Of a stretch of 19,903 nucleotides of DNA, positions 7,249 to 14,717 are shown piece after piece. Positions within the stretch are counted from its first letter, which is position 1. Each line of letters begins with the position of its first letter. This DNA is from Ignavibacteria bacterium UBA4661 (GTDB lineage: Bacteria > Bacteroidota > Ignavibacteria > Kapaibacteriales > UBA4661), in the NCBI GenBank assembly GCA_002405405.1, contig DHLT01000165.1:2164-22066 (forward strand), in the 5' to 3' direction. The notes under the pieces were generated by a model. It searched no databases. It was not told the DNA's origin and worked only from the letters and a program-made list of their open reading frames with translations. A program made the position numbers and the translations under genes.

Positions 7249-9678
7249 ATGAAAAAATTCTTCTTTCTTCGACCTATTTCGTTAGCCATTGTTGCTATGT
7301 TTTGGCTTATTGAAATTTCTTCTTATGCTCAAACCCTCCTCCCCTCACGCTATACAGTTGCAGGATCAGTATATGCAGTCGCACCAAGTGCTGATGGTGG
7401 TTGGTACCTTGGAGGTGCTTTTAATGGTTTTATTAACACAATGCGTGTCGATTCACGCGGAGCGGCTCTGAATATATTCGATGGTAGTGCTCTGCAGTCT
7501 GTCGGTGCATATCCAAAAGTCAATGGTACAATTTATGTGGTTATTGCGGACGGTATTGGAGGATGGTATATCGGCGGATCTTTCTCTCAAGTAGGAGGAC
7601 TAGCACGCAATAATATCGCTCGTATCAATGCTGATGGCAGTGTACACGACTGGAGTCCACATGCAAATGGAACTGTTTGGTCTCTCATGGCATCAAAGAA
7701 CATCGTATATGTGGGCGGAGTATTTACGACAGCAGGCGGACAAATTCGGAGAAATCTCGCGGCAATTGATATGACAACAGGTATAGCAACTACGTGGAAT
7801 CCTAATCCAAATGACGGAGTACTTTCTCTTGCCGCGTCAAACAACATCGTATATGTGTCAGGTTTTTTTAGGAATATCGGCGGGCAGAGTCGAAATTTTC
7901 TTGCGGCACTTGATATGAATACAGGCTTGGCAACTATGTGGAATCCCAATCCAGATGCTTTGGTTCATACTCTTACAGTATCGAACAATACAGTTTATGT
8001 AGGAGGTAGGTTTTGGAATATTGGTGGCGAGAATCGCAATCGCATTGCCGCAATAGATGCAACAACGGGTACAGTAACTGCGTGGAATCCAAACGCAAAT
8101 GGCTGGATACATTCTCTTGCAATATCGAATAACACAATCTATGCAGGTGGAGAGTTCACGATTATCGGTGGGAAATCTCGAAGTAAGATTGCGGAACTTG
8201 ATGTAACTACTGGTATAGCAACAGCATGGGATCCCAACCCACAAAGCAACGAAAGTACCGTCCGATCTATTGCTGTATCAGGGAATATAGTTTACGTAGG
8301 AGGATGGTTTAGACAAATTGGCGGAAAGAATCGAAATAGCATTGCCGCTCTTGATGTTAATACAGGCATGGCAACCGCATGGAATCCGAATGCCAATAGT
8401 TGGGTCTATTCTCTTGCATTATCTCATAACGCAATCTATGCAGGAGGGTATTTTACAAGTATTGCACCTGAATTTCCGCGTAGCAATATCGGTCGCATGA
8501 ATGCCGATGGCAGTATTCATGCTTGGAATCCAGAGCAAAGTGGCTATGGATATATTCGATCCATTACAACATCAAAAGGTGTCGTTTATGTAGGCGGAGA
8601 CTTTACGAATATAGGCGGACAAAATCGCAACAATATTGCCGCACTTGATACAAGTATTGGTGTAGCAACAGCGTGGAACCCCAATGCAAATAATATAATC
8701 AGCTCTCTTGTAGTGTCGGATAATATCGTTTATGCAGGAGGACAATTTCAAAATATCGGTGGGCAAAGAAGAAATAGCATTGCCGCTCTTGATGTTAATA
8801 CAGGCATGTCAACGGCATGGAATCCGAATATAAATGGTTGGGTTACTACGCTTGCAGTGTCTAAAGATGTAGTCTATGTAGGTGGATCGTTCACAGTGGT
8901 TAGCGGGCAAAATCGCAATCTTATCGCGGCAATAAATGCAAGCACGGGTTTAGCAACTGATTGGAATCCGAACGCTACTAGCCCAATGAGTTTTGTGAGT
9001 CCCTCTATGAACTCTCTTGTAGCATCAGGAAATGTGATTTATACAGGAGGATCATTCTCGATCATTGGCGGTCAGAGTCGAAACCGTATTGCCGCGATTG
9101 ATGCAAACACGGGTAATGCGACCGCTTGGAATCCGAATGCAAGCGATGATATCTACTCTCTAGCAATATCAGACGGTATGGTTTATTCAGGAGGGTTATT
9201 CTCAAATATCGGTGGACGGAGTTGTGATCGCACCGCGGTACTCGATGCCAGCACGGGTTTGGCAACCATATGGAACCCCAGTGCGAATGGACTTGTGCGC
9301 TCGCTTGCAGTATCCGACAATCGCCTCGCCGTTGGGGGGGACTTCACAAATATCGCAGGGCAATCAGGTAGTTTTGCGATATTCGATTTGGGTGGCACTA
9401 CCACATCTGCCCAAACTCATGGCATTACTCTCGACATCCAAATTGCCCCCAACCCTGCGATGTCCGAGATCGAGATTCAACTGCCTGCAAGTAGCACCAC
9501 CTACCGCATTGATATTTTTGATACGCAAGGACATACCGTGTATAGCCACGAGGATCTCCGCGCTCCGCAAGGACAAGCACTGCGCGTACCCGTACAGAGT
9601 TGGTTACCCGGCGCATACTATGTACGTATCACCACGCCCAAAGGTATCAGTATGCAGAAGATGATGGTGGTGCGATGA
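7249..9678 (+). CDS. T9SS-exported beta-propeller protein with about 13 WNPN/GG repeats
   Basis: The protein has 809 residues. The signal peptide is residues 1-28 (ending SSYAQ). About 13 units of roughly 45-47 residues follow, with the pattern V.SLAVS.N.VYVGG.FT.IGGQ.RN.IAALD..TG.ATAWNPN. I count twelve W-x-P junctions from DWSPHANG to IWNPSANG, then a final half unit. The pattern resembles delta-60/DUF5122-type and Rax2-like propeller repeats; no enzyme motif is visible, so a surface adhesion or binding role is a guess. Residues 724-809 are a T9SS type A sorting domain: IAPNPAMSE, IDIFDTQGHTVY, APQGQ, WLPGAYYVRITT, ending MQKMMVVR. It parallels the sorting domain of the 5125 protein. The ATG at 7249 starts the signal peptide directly; no Shine-Dalgarno is seen. 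A G7 run (9334-9340, residues 696-698) lies just before the sorting domain. A terminator follows at 9712. Confidence 0.9.
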   Translation: MKKFFFLRPISLAIVAMFWLIEISSYAQTLLPSRYTVAGSVYAVAPSADGGWYLGGAFNGFINTMRVDSRGAALNIFDGSALQSVGAYPKVNGTIYVVIADGIGGWYIGGSFSQVGGLARNNIARINADGSVHDWSPHANGTVWSLMASKNIVYVGGVFTTAGGQIRRNLAAIDMTTGIATTWNPNPNDGVLSLAASNNIVYVSGFFRNIGGQSRNFLAALDMNTGLATMWNPNPDALVHTLTVSNNTVYVGGRFWNIGGENRNRIAAIDATTGTVTAWNPNANGWIHSLAISNNTIYAGGEFTIIGGKSRSKIAELDVTTGIATAWDPNPQSNESTVRSIAVSGNIVYVGGWFRQIGGKNRNSIAALDVNTGMATAWNPNANSWVYSLALSHNAIYAGGYFTSIAPEFPRSNIGRMNADGSIHAWNPEQSGYGYIRSITTSKGVVYVGGDFTNIGGQNRNNIAALDTSIGVATAWNPNANNIISSLVVSDNIVYAGGQFQNIGGQRRNSIAALDVNTGMSTAWNPNINGWVTTLAVSKDVVYVGGSFTVVSGQNRNLIAAINASTGLATDWNPNATSPMSFVSPSMNSLVASGNVIYTGGSFSIIGGQSRNRIAAIDANTGNATAWNPNASDDIYSLAISDGMVYSGGLFSNIGGRSCDRTAVLDASTGLATIWNPSANGLVRSLAVSDNRLAVGGDFTNIAGQSGSFAIFDLGGTTTSAQTHGITLDIQIAPNPAMSEIEIQLPASSTTYRIDIFDTQGHTVYSHEDLRAPQGQALRVPVQSWLPGAYYVRITTPKGISMQKMMVVR
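8333..8808 (+). repeat. Near-identical DNA repeat pair inside the propeller gene
   Basis: Bases 8333-8370 and 8771-8808 are identical over 38 bp, and similarity continues on both sides with a few mismatches. The offset is 438 bp, exactly 146 codons or about three protein repeats. Other propeller units are much more diverged in DNA, so this pair points to a recent duplication or gene conversion. Recombination between the copies would remove or add three units in frame. Confidence 0.85.
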
Positions 9679-9711
9679 TGCGCAATGATACCGGAGTTTT
9701 ATGTTGAGCAT

Positions 9712-9737
9712 ATTGCTACCCTGAGCAATTTTTTTTT
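9712..9737 (+). terminator. Intrinsic terminator of the propeller gene
   Basis: ATTGCT (9712-9717) and AGCAAT (9724-9729) form a 6-bp stem with a 6-nt loop, followed by nine T (9729-9737). It lies 33 bp after the propeller stop codon. The stem is short and AT-rich but the T-tract is strong. It also argues against the in-frame ATG at 9685 as the start of the next gene. Confidence 0.7.
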
Positions 9738-9834
9738 ACGCGATATTCATACTTTTTTCGGAGGTGTCAGTAAATTCCTGCATATAACTTTTCGCTTGTC
9801 ATTTCTTAAGCATAGTTTTTGCAGGGCTTCGCGT

Positions 9835-10698
9835 ATGTTTTTGAATGTTTTGATTATCCATGCCGATCATGCTGTGGCAACAATTGTAGAATACACCGTA
9901 CAACGTACGTTTCACTCCTATCTTCGTACGATTGATTATGCACCCTCTATTGAGGAAGCAAGAAAGCGGTTGCATATTCATCCGCCGCATATTGTTATTA
10001 GCAGTCCTGAGCTACATCAAAAACTCATGAGTATTCTTATGCCACTGCGTCTTGCGGGTGAAATTCCGTATGCTTTGCTGCTCACCATCGAAGATACTAT
10101 ACAGGATGGCAATATCTTGCTGAGTACTACTCTTCATGATATTCTTCGCTCAACGCCTTCGCTCTTGCCTGATACGATACATGATGCTCCATCTTCAAGC
10201 ACGAAACGCTCGGATGGTAACCACTTGGATATTCAATACACCATCAACCGGCAACGCCACTCGGTACGAACTGCAAAAGAGATACATTATACGGATCCTT
10301 ACATTACCCTCTACAATGGTAAAAGTTGGTCGCGTTTCCCATGGGAAGCTATTATCAAGTGTGTTGCTGACAAAAACTACACGCTCTTTTATCTCGACTC
10401 TGCTTTCATGGACATATCCTCACTGATACCCGACGAGGAAGAGTTGTTTCAGCCAATCTCTGATAACCGCAAGGATATCCTCATGTATCATAGCAATCTT
10501 TCGATCAGTGAAGCTACGCAGAGATTTCCTGCATACTTTGTTCGTATCAATCGCAGTACGCTCATCAATCGAGACTATATACGCCTGATTACTATGGAGA
10601 ACCGCAATATTCAATTACATCTGCGTAGCATCGGAGAAACAATAATTGTTGGCAAAACATTTCGTTCCTATATCGTTGATCTTTTTGGGCTTGAATGA
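9835..10698 (+). CDS. LytTR-type transcription factor with a degenerate receiver domain
   Basis: The protein has 287 residues from ATG 9835. An upstream in-frame ATG at 9685 is rejected because it would place a terminator inside the gene and add a stretch unlike any receiver. The LytTR DNA-binding domain is at about 172-282: IIKCVADKNYTLFYLD, then FPAYFVRINRSTLINRDYI, then IGETIIVGKTFRSYI. An extra loop of about 25 residues (188-213) separates its first strands. Residues 3-90 resemble a response-regulator receiver in layout (LNVLIIHADHA, PPHIVISSPEL, YALLLTIED). However, the N-terminal acidic pair is reduced to HAD and the phospho-acceptor Asp position holds Ser (56-57). It therefore probably works without phosphorylation, or senses another signal. 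No histidine kinase gene is nearby. LytTR proteins bind direct repeats upstream of targets; the neighbouring secreted-protein genes are possible targets, by proximity only. Confidence 0.85.
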   Translation: MFLNVLIIHADHAVATIVEYTVQRTFHSYLRTIDYAPSIEEARKRLHIHPPHIVISSPELHQKLMSILMPLRLAGEIPYALLLTIEDTIQDGNILLSTTLHDILRSTPSLLPDTIHDAPSSSTKRSDGNHLDIQYTINRQRHSVRTAKEIHYTDPYITLYNGKSWSRFPWEAIIKCVADKNYTLFYLDSAFMDISSLIPDEEELFQPISDNRKDILMYHSNLSISEATQRFPAYFVRINRSTLINRDYIRLITMENRNIQLHLRSIGETIIVGKTFRSYIVDLFGLE

Positions 10699-10738
10699 GA
10701 TTCCACAATCAGATGCTACAATGAGATTCTACAATGAG
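10695..10738. repeat. Short imperfect direct repeats in the LytTR/receptor convergent gap
   Basis: ATGAGATTCYACAAT occurs at 10695-10709 and 10721-10735 (14 of 15 identical, 26 bp apart), and CTACAATGAG at 10715-10724 and 10729-10738. The first copy overlaps the stop codon of the LytTR gene. They look like remnants of local duplication. No terminator for either flanking gene is clear in this 107-bp gap. Confidence 0.6.
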
Positions 10739-10805
10739 CGTACACGATTCAAACTGCATAGCAAGCCATCCAACTGTCAAATAATCCAATCATCACATCG
10801 CTACA

Positions 10806-13127
10806 TCACCACACTACACGAACACCGCAAGTCCACATTCTACCATCAGCCGGAATGATGCCGGGTCCGGGATAGCCCGTTGCTCGGCGCGTAAAATATC
10901 GTCGATCAAAAAGATTATTGATGCTGGCATTCATGCTGAGCCATGTGTTGATGTGCCATCGGAGCGTTGCATCAGCAACACTGTACGCAGGAATAACACC
11001 CTGCTGACCATCGGCTTGTGTGATCGTATTTGCAGAATTTGAGAAACTTTCGCCGACCATGCTCCATTGTACTTGTGCGGAGAGCGCGTGAAATTGCCAT
11101 TGTATGCCTGCTCGTGTTATCCATGCAGGAGCAAATTCAACTCGGTTTCCTGCTACCGATTGGACTGCTGTACCGAATTGCACATTGCGTTCCGAGCGTG
11201 AGTCGCGCACATAGTATGCCGAGGTGTAGCTTGTCGAAACAAACAGCGAAGGCGTGCCGATGAGTTCTGCGATGCGATTGCTCGATAGTATGTGCGGAAG
11301 ACTGATTTCAAGAAGCAATTCCATGCCTTTATGATGCGATTCGGCAATGTTGGTGCGGAGTGCCGTGGCATCAAGAGGTAATTGCGAACGTTCTTCTGAA
11401 CTCAGGATATTCAGTGGCAGGGTGCCAACACGGTCATTGTATTGCAAAAAGAATAAGGACATATCCCACCGAAGACCATGATACGAACCACGTATGCCAA
11501 GATCAGTTGTCAAGCCGCGCGAAGAGCGGATATTTGGATCGACCGCCGTAAGATCACTTTGGAATTGATCCCCAAAGAGAACGGGGCGATATGTCTGCGC
11601 GATATTACCATACACTTCGAGCGAGGGGAGTGTTTTCGGTGCAATGAAGGCACTGATGCCAATACCCATGAGCGGAACAAATTCACTGCCTCGTGCATTA
11701 AGCATGGTTGCCGTACCGAGCGTATCGAATGCACGTACTGATGTCATGGAATATTCTCGTGTAAATGTACCATTGCCCGTAGAGCGCAATGATTCTATGC
11801 GCAGACCGGCGGTTAGTGTAAGATGGGGTGTCAGAGAAATTCCTGTCTCGGCAAAGAATGCTGTGTTCGCTACGCTGAATTGTAGATCGCGTGTTGGCGG
11901 TGCAATGATGTCAAATATCGGTTGCGAGCCATCGGCTCCGCGCCCTTGTCGGCGTACAGTTTGCCCTAATGAATATCGTGCGCCGACAGCAAGTGTCATG
12001 GGTAATTCGGCAATAGTTTGTTGCGAGAGCCATCGTGCCTCAATGCCGATATTACGATAGGCGTCGGTATTTGTTCTTCGTCGATTTGTACCGGTATCAG
12101 CAATGGCAGTACTCGCAATGAGTCCGATGCTTTCACGGTCGCCGACAAGACCAAATGCTTTGACCGTCAAGCGTGAATGTGTCGAAAATTGGTGCGACAG
12201 CGTCAAAGCGGGTACAAGCCATGTCGTCGAAAACCAATCACGTGAACGGAAAGATTGACGTGGATCGTCTGCATATTGACGCTCTGTCAAGCCTGCCGGT
12301 TGTTGAAGCAGATAGTGCATTGCTGTAAACGACAACTCAATACTCGTAGCACTCATGGTATAGGTGAGTTTTGCTAATCCCGTGCCTTGACGAAAACTGC
12401 TATTGCTCCGCCAACCATCACCGCACCGATAGTCGAATCCCGTATAGTAGGATAGCGACTGCGTTGTGTCAATAGAGAGTGTGCCGCCAAGAGCCGTATA
12501 GCTTGCATACAGATTTCCTGCGCCGATACTCTGTTGTGTTTCGCCTGAAAATGGACGATTGGTAGGAGCAGATTTTGTTCGATAGTTGATCATACCGCCA
12601 AATTGCGGACCGAACTGCAAACTACTTGCACCACGCACAAGATCAATATGTTCGAGCATGGCAAACGGTGGTGTGTAGTATGCTTCAGGATAGCCAAAAG
12701 GATCGGAAGAAATATCATAACCGTCTTGGCGAACATTCAGTTCCCACGAGCGGTTTGGACTGAGTCCGCGAATACCGATATTGGCTTGCACACCGGAGCC
12801 ATCATTTTCCCAAATGAAGACACCGGGTGCCAGTGCAAATGTTTGACGAACAGAATTGATAGCGGTATTGGCAAGTGTTTCCGATAAACGAAGCCGATCA
12901 GCTTTTTTCGTGGAGTATAAAACTGTTTCTTCACTAAAAGGCATAGGCAGTATGGCAAACCGCTCTTGGGAACGAAGAATTTCAACAGTGGGTAATATGA
13001 CAATGCTATCACGGTGGCGTAATGTCGAACTACGTTTTGGTATGTTTCGTAGTGCGTACGCAGAGTAATGCAGGTTGCCAAGACATGATAAACAGAGCAA
13101 ATACGTGAGAATACGAACAAGAGACAT
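10806..13127 (-). CDS. FecA-like TonB-dependent outer-membrane receptor
   Basis: The protein has 773 residues from ATG 13127; an in-frame TTG at 13154 is less likely. It has a signal peptide (1-25, core ILTYLLCLSCLG, ending YSAYA). A possible TonB box (SIVILPTVEI, 41-50) precedes the plug domain (about 68-187). The plug contains ENDGSG, IGIRGLSPNRSWEL, RQDGYDISSDPFGYPEAYY and LVRGASSLQFGPQFGGMINY, a set typical of FecA-type ferric dicitrate and siderophore receptors. The rest is a beta-barrel ending in aromatic Trp (CGVRVVW), as outer-membrane proteins do. It has neither an N-terminal signalling domain nor the carboxypeptidase-like domain common in SusC proteins. It would import an iron chelate using TonB energy. 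It is divergent from a PchR-like AraC regulator, which probably activates it when the chelate is present. The ligand cannot be named from sequence. Confidence 0.92.
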   Translation of the reverse strand: MSLVRILTYLLCLSCLGNLHYSAYALRNIPKRSSTLRHRDSIVILPTVEILRSQERFAILPMPFSEETVLYSTKKADRLRLSETLANTAINSVRQTFALAPGVFIWENDGSGVQANIGIRGLSPNRSWELNVRQDGYDISSDPFGYPEAYYTPPFAMLEHIDLVRGASSLQFGPQFGGMINYRTKSAPTNRPFSGETQQSIGAGNLYASYTALGGTLSIDTTQSLSYYTGFDYRCGDGWRSNSSFRQGTGLAKLTYTMSATSIELSFTAMHYLLQQPAGLTERQYADDPRQSFRSRDWFSTTWLVPALTLSHQFSTHSRLTVKAFGLVGDRESIGLIASTAIADTGTNRRRTNTDAYRNIGIEARWLSQQTIAELPMTLAVGARYSLGQTVRRQGRGADGSQPIFDIIAPPTRDLQFSVANTAFFAETGISLTPHLTLTAGLRIESLRSTGNGTFTREYSMTSVRAFDTLGTATMLNARGSEFVPLMGIGISAFIAPKTLPSLEVYGNIAQTYRPVLFGDQFQSDLTAVDPNIRSSRGLTTDLGIRGSYHGLRWDMSLFFLQYNDRVGTLPLNILSSEERSQLPLDATALRTNIAESHHKGMELLLEISLPHILSSNRIAELIGTPSLFVSTSYTSAYYVRDSRSERNVQFGTAVQSVAGNRVEFAPAWITRAGIQWQFHALSAQVQWSMVGESFSNSANTITQADGQQGVIPAYSVADATLRWHINTWLSMNASINNLFDRRYFTRRATGYPGPGIIPADGRMWTCGVRVVW

Positions 13128-13164
13128 AGAGTTTTTTGATGGTAAAACAAACAATCCTTACGAA

Positions 13165-13182
13165 CAACAATTATTGCTGTTG
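13165..13182. promoter_or_regulatory. Imperfect palindrome upstream of the receptor gene
   Basis: CAACA and TGTTG (13165-13169, 13178-13182) flank an AT-rich 8-bp centre, about 38 bp upstream of the receptor start. It could be a repressor site in an iron-regulated promoter. It is not a recognisable Fur box, and the arms are short enough to be chance. Confidence 0.2.
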
Positions 13183-13259
13183 ATATTTTGATACATTTCT
13201 TACTTAGACGAAATCCAAATAAGGAATTGTAAATTGCATCAACATGTGTAGAGGTAGAC

Positions 13260-13294
13260 AACGCAAGGCGGAGTTTCGATAACGCAAAGCGGAA
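13260..13294. promoter_or_regulatory. Direct repeat with 21-bp spacing, candidate AraC-family operator
   Basis: AACGCAAGGCGGAG (13260-13273) and AACGCAAAGCGGAA (13281-13294) match at 12 of 14 positions and are 21 bp apart. AraC-family activators usually bind two direct half-sites about two helical turns apart. The site lies between the divergent receptor and regulator genes, 57 bp before the regulator ATG and 133 bp before the receptor ATG, where it could serve both. The link to this regulator is inference. Confidence 0.5.
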
Positions 13295-13350
13295 TAGTTT
13301 GCGACTGATTTGGTGAACAGAGTTATCAAAAACGACGAACAGAAAATCCT

Positions 13351-14424
13351 ATGAAAACAATGGAGCGGCATCGAATAGAGCGAAGTAGAGAACCACAAGA
13401 CGCATCATGGCAAATGCGTGGTACGCCGACATGGGCTCATGCAGAAACATGGCAGTCAGAACAATGTATGGCGATTGAGGGCTTGCAACAACGTTCCTTG
13501 CAAATCGCTTTGCATGAGCATCATCATCTTAGTATCCGTGAATGGGCATTTGGTGGTGTACGTATTCGTATGGTCAAAGGAGAATTCGACGAAACACTTG
13601 TGCGTACGTCTGCTCCCGATAGTAACCGTGTGTGTCTGCATTTCGCTTTGCACGAAACATCACGTTCACAGTTTGGTGAACACATGCCAATTATGTTCAA
13701 CTCTTTTGAACACAACTTGTTGCACTTGCCAAGCGGTGCAGAACAAACGGAGTTTGCTCCTTGCGGTACGATGGCGCGCTGTAGTATCGAGTTTTCACTT
13801 GATTATTTTCAGCAACTTCTTCCCGATGAAACACCTCTTCTTCGTGGATTCCGTTCAGCATTACACAAGTCAGCCGTTGCATCGGCTCATCCTGTCAATC
13901 TTCCGATGACACCTGCTATGCAAGCAATTATTCATGAACTGCTATCACCACAAGTACGGCGTGGTTGCTTGCAAAAACTCTATCTCGAAAGTAAGGTCAT
14001 GGAACTCTTTGTTCTTCATAGTGAAGCACTACAACAAGGACATTCATGTAACACATGCGGACTTTGCGTACCTGTAGCACAGCCGACTCGCTCCGAGCAA
14101 GAGCGACTGCATGAAGCACATCGTATCATCCAAGAACACTATGCACTGCCTCCAACTTTAGCAGAATTATCGAGGATGGTTGGTCTTAACGAATTCGCGC
14201 TAAAGCGCGGTTTCAAGTCGCTCTTTGGAACAACAGTCTATGGTTTTGTGGTAGAGCGACGCATGGCAATTGCCCGTGAATTACTCTTGCAGAACACTAT
14301 GAGTATTCGAGAAATCGCCGAGCATGTCGGCTATCAACATGCAACACACTTTACAACAGCATTTAAGCGGCATTGCGGTGTCTTGCCCGGTGTGTACGGC
14401 AAGCAGAGCATTTCTCAAGAATAA
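13351..14424 (+). CDS. PchR-like AraC-family regulator with a CxxCxxC cluster in the linker
   Basis: The protein has 357 residues from ATG 13351. The C-terminal AraC DNA-binding domain (about 253-352) has two helix-turn-helix parts: TLAELSRMVGLNEFALKRGF (269-288), followed by KSLFG, and SIREIAEHVGYQHATHFTTA (318-337), ending FKRHCGVLPGVYGK. The LNEFALKRGFKSLFGTTVYG form and the HEAHRIIQEHY lead-in resemble PchR-type regulators, which sense ferric siderophores in the cytoplasm and activate adjacent TonB-dependent receptors. The N-terminal part (about 45-220) is the presumed ligand-binding region. The linker has SCNTCGLCVP with Cys233, 236 and 239, which could bind a metal or an Fe-S cluster. 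I do not know this motif as standard for the family. The gene is divergent from a FecA-like receptor gene, with a candidate operator between them. No Shine-Dalgarno is visible. Confidence 0.88.
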   Translation: MKTMERHRIERSREPQDASWQMRGTPTWAHAETWQSEQCMAIEGLQQRSLQIALHEHHHLSIREWAFGGVRIRMVKGEFDETLVRTSAPDSNRVCLHFALHETSRSQFGEHMPIMFNSFEHNLLHLPSGAEQTEFAPCGTMARCSIEFSLDYFQQLLPDETPLLRGFRSALHKSAVASAHPVNLPMTPAMQAIIHELLSPQVRRGCLQKLYLESKVMELFVLHSEALQQGHSCNTCGLCVPVAQPTRSEQERLHEAHRIIQEHYALPPTLAELSRMVGLNEFALKRGFKSLFGTTVYGFVVERRMAIARELLLQNTMSIREIAEHVGYQHATHFTTAFKRHCGVLPGVYGKQSISQE

Positions 14425-14430
14425 CAAACA

Positions 14431-14459
14431 ACGGTGGGTGGAAATCTCTCACTGTTTTT
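14431..14459 (+). terminator. Probable intrinsic terminator of the AraC-type gene
   Basis: ACGGTGGGTG (14431-14440) and CTCTCACTGT (14446-14455) pair around a GAAAT loop with one T-T mismatch and two G-U pairs, and the stem runs into TTTTT (14455-14459). It lies 6 bp after the stop codon. Confidence 0.5.
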
Positions 14460-14473
14460 GGTTACAGAAAGTA

Positions 14474-14542
14474 CGTTCGCTGAGCTTGTCGAAGCGAGCA
14501 ACAGAAACGGGGGACACTACGCTTCGACCTTTCGACAAGCTC
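14474..14542. repeat. REP-like inverted repeat with TCGACAAGCTC arms
   Basis: GAGCTTGTCGA (14482-14492) and TCGACAAGCTC (14532-14542) are perfect inverted copies 39 bp apart. The left arm sits in a longer stretch (14474-14494, CGTTCGCTGAGCTTGTCGAA...) of a type I know as a dispersed intergenic repeat in many environmental bacterial genomes. It sits between the convergent AraC-type gene and trmB, a usual place for REP-like elements, where it could form a hairpin in either transcript. No REP-associated transposase is in the window. Confidence 0.75.
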
Positions 14543-14688
14543 AAGGCGGCGCAGAATCAGTGAACGGGGTGAGATAATCGATCAGGCAGTAGGATTGTGG
14601 GTTGAGCTTGCAATGCGTTGCGTCTCTACGTCAAAAGACCGTAATAACAGACAGCACAAGACCTCGCCATTGAACAACAACATTAACG

Positions 14689-14717
14689 AAAAAAACGAAG
14701 GAGCAGGTTACTTCTTC
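14689..14717 (-). terminator. Probable intrinsic terminator overlapping the trmB stop codon
   Basis: In minus-strand RNA, GAAGAAG (14717-14711) pairs with CUCCUUC (14703-14697) with one mismatch and a 7-nt loop that contains the UAA stop. One base later comes a run of seven U (14695-14689). The overlap with the coding end is unusual but possible. Confidence 0.45.

Noticed and set aside
9760..9766. GGAGGTG as a ribosome-binding site for a gene between 9760 and 9835
   Set aside because: No start codon at a suitable distance leads to a separate frame; it is 70 bp from the chosen LytTR start.
9685..9834. ATG 9685 as the start of the LytTR gene, adding 50 residues
   Set aside because: The stretch contains the terminator at 9712-9737 and does not look like part of a receiver domain.
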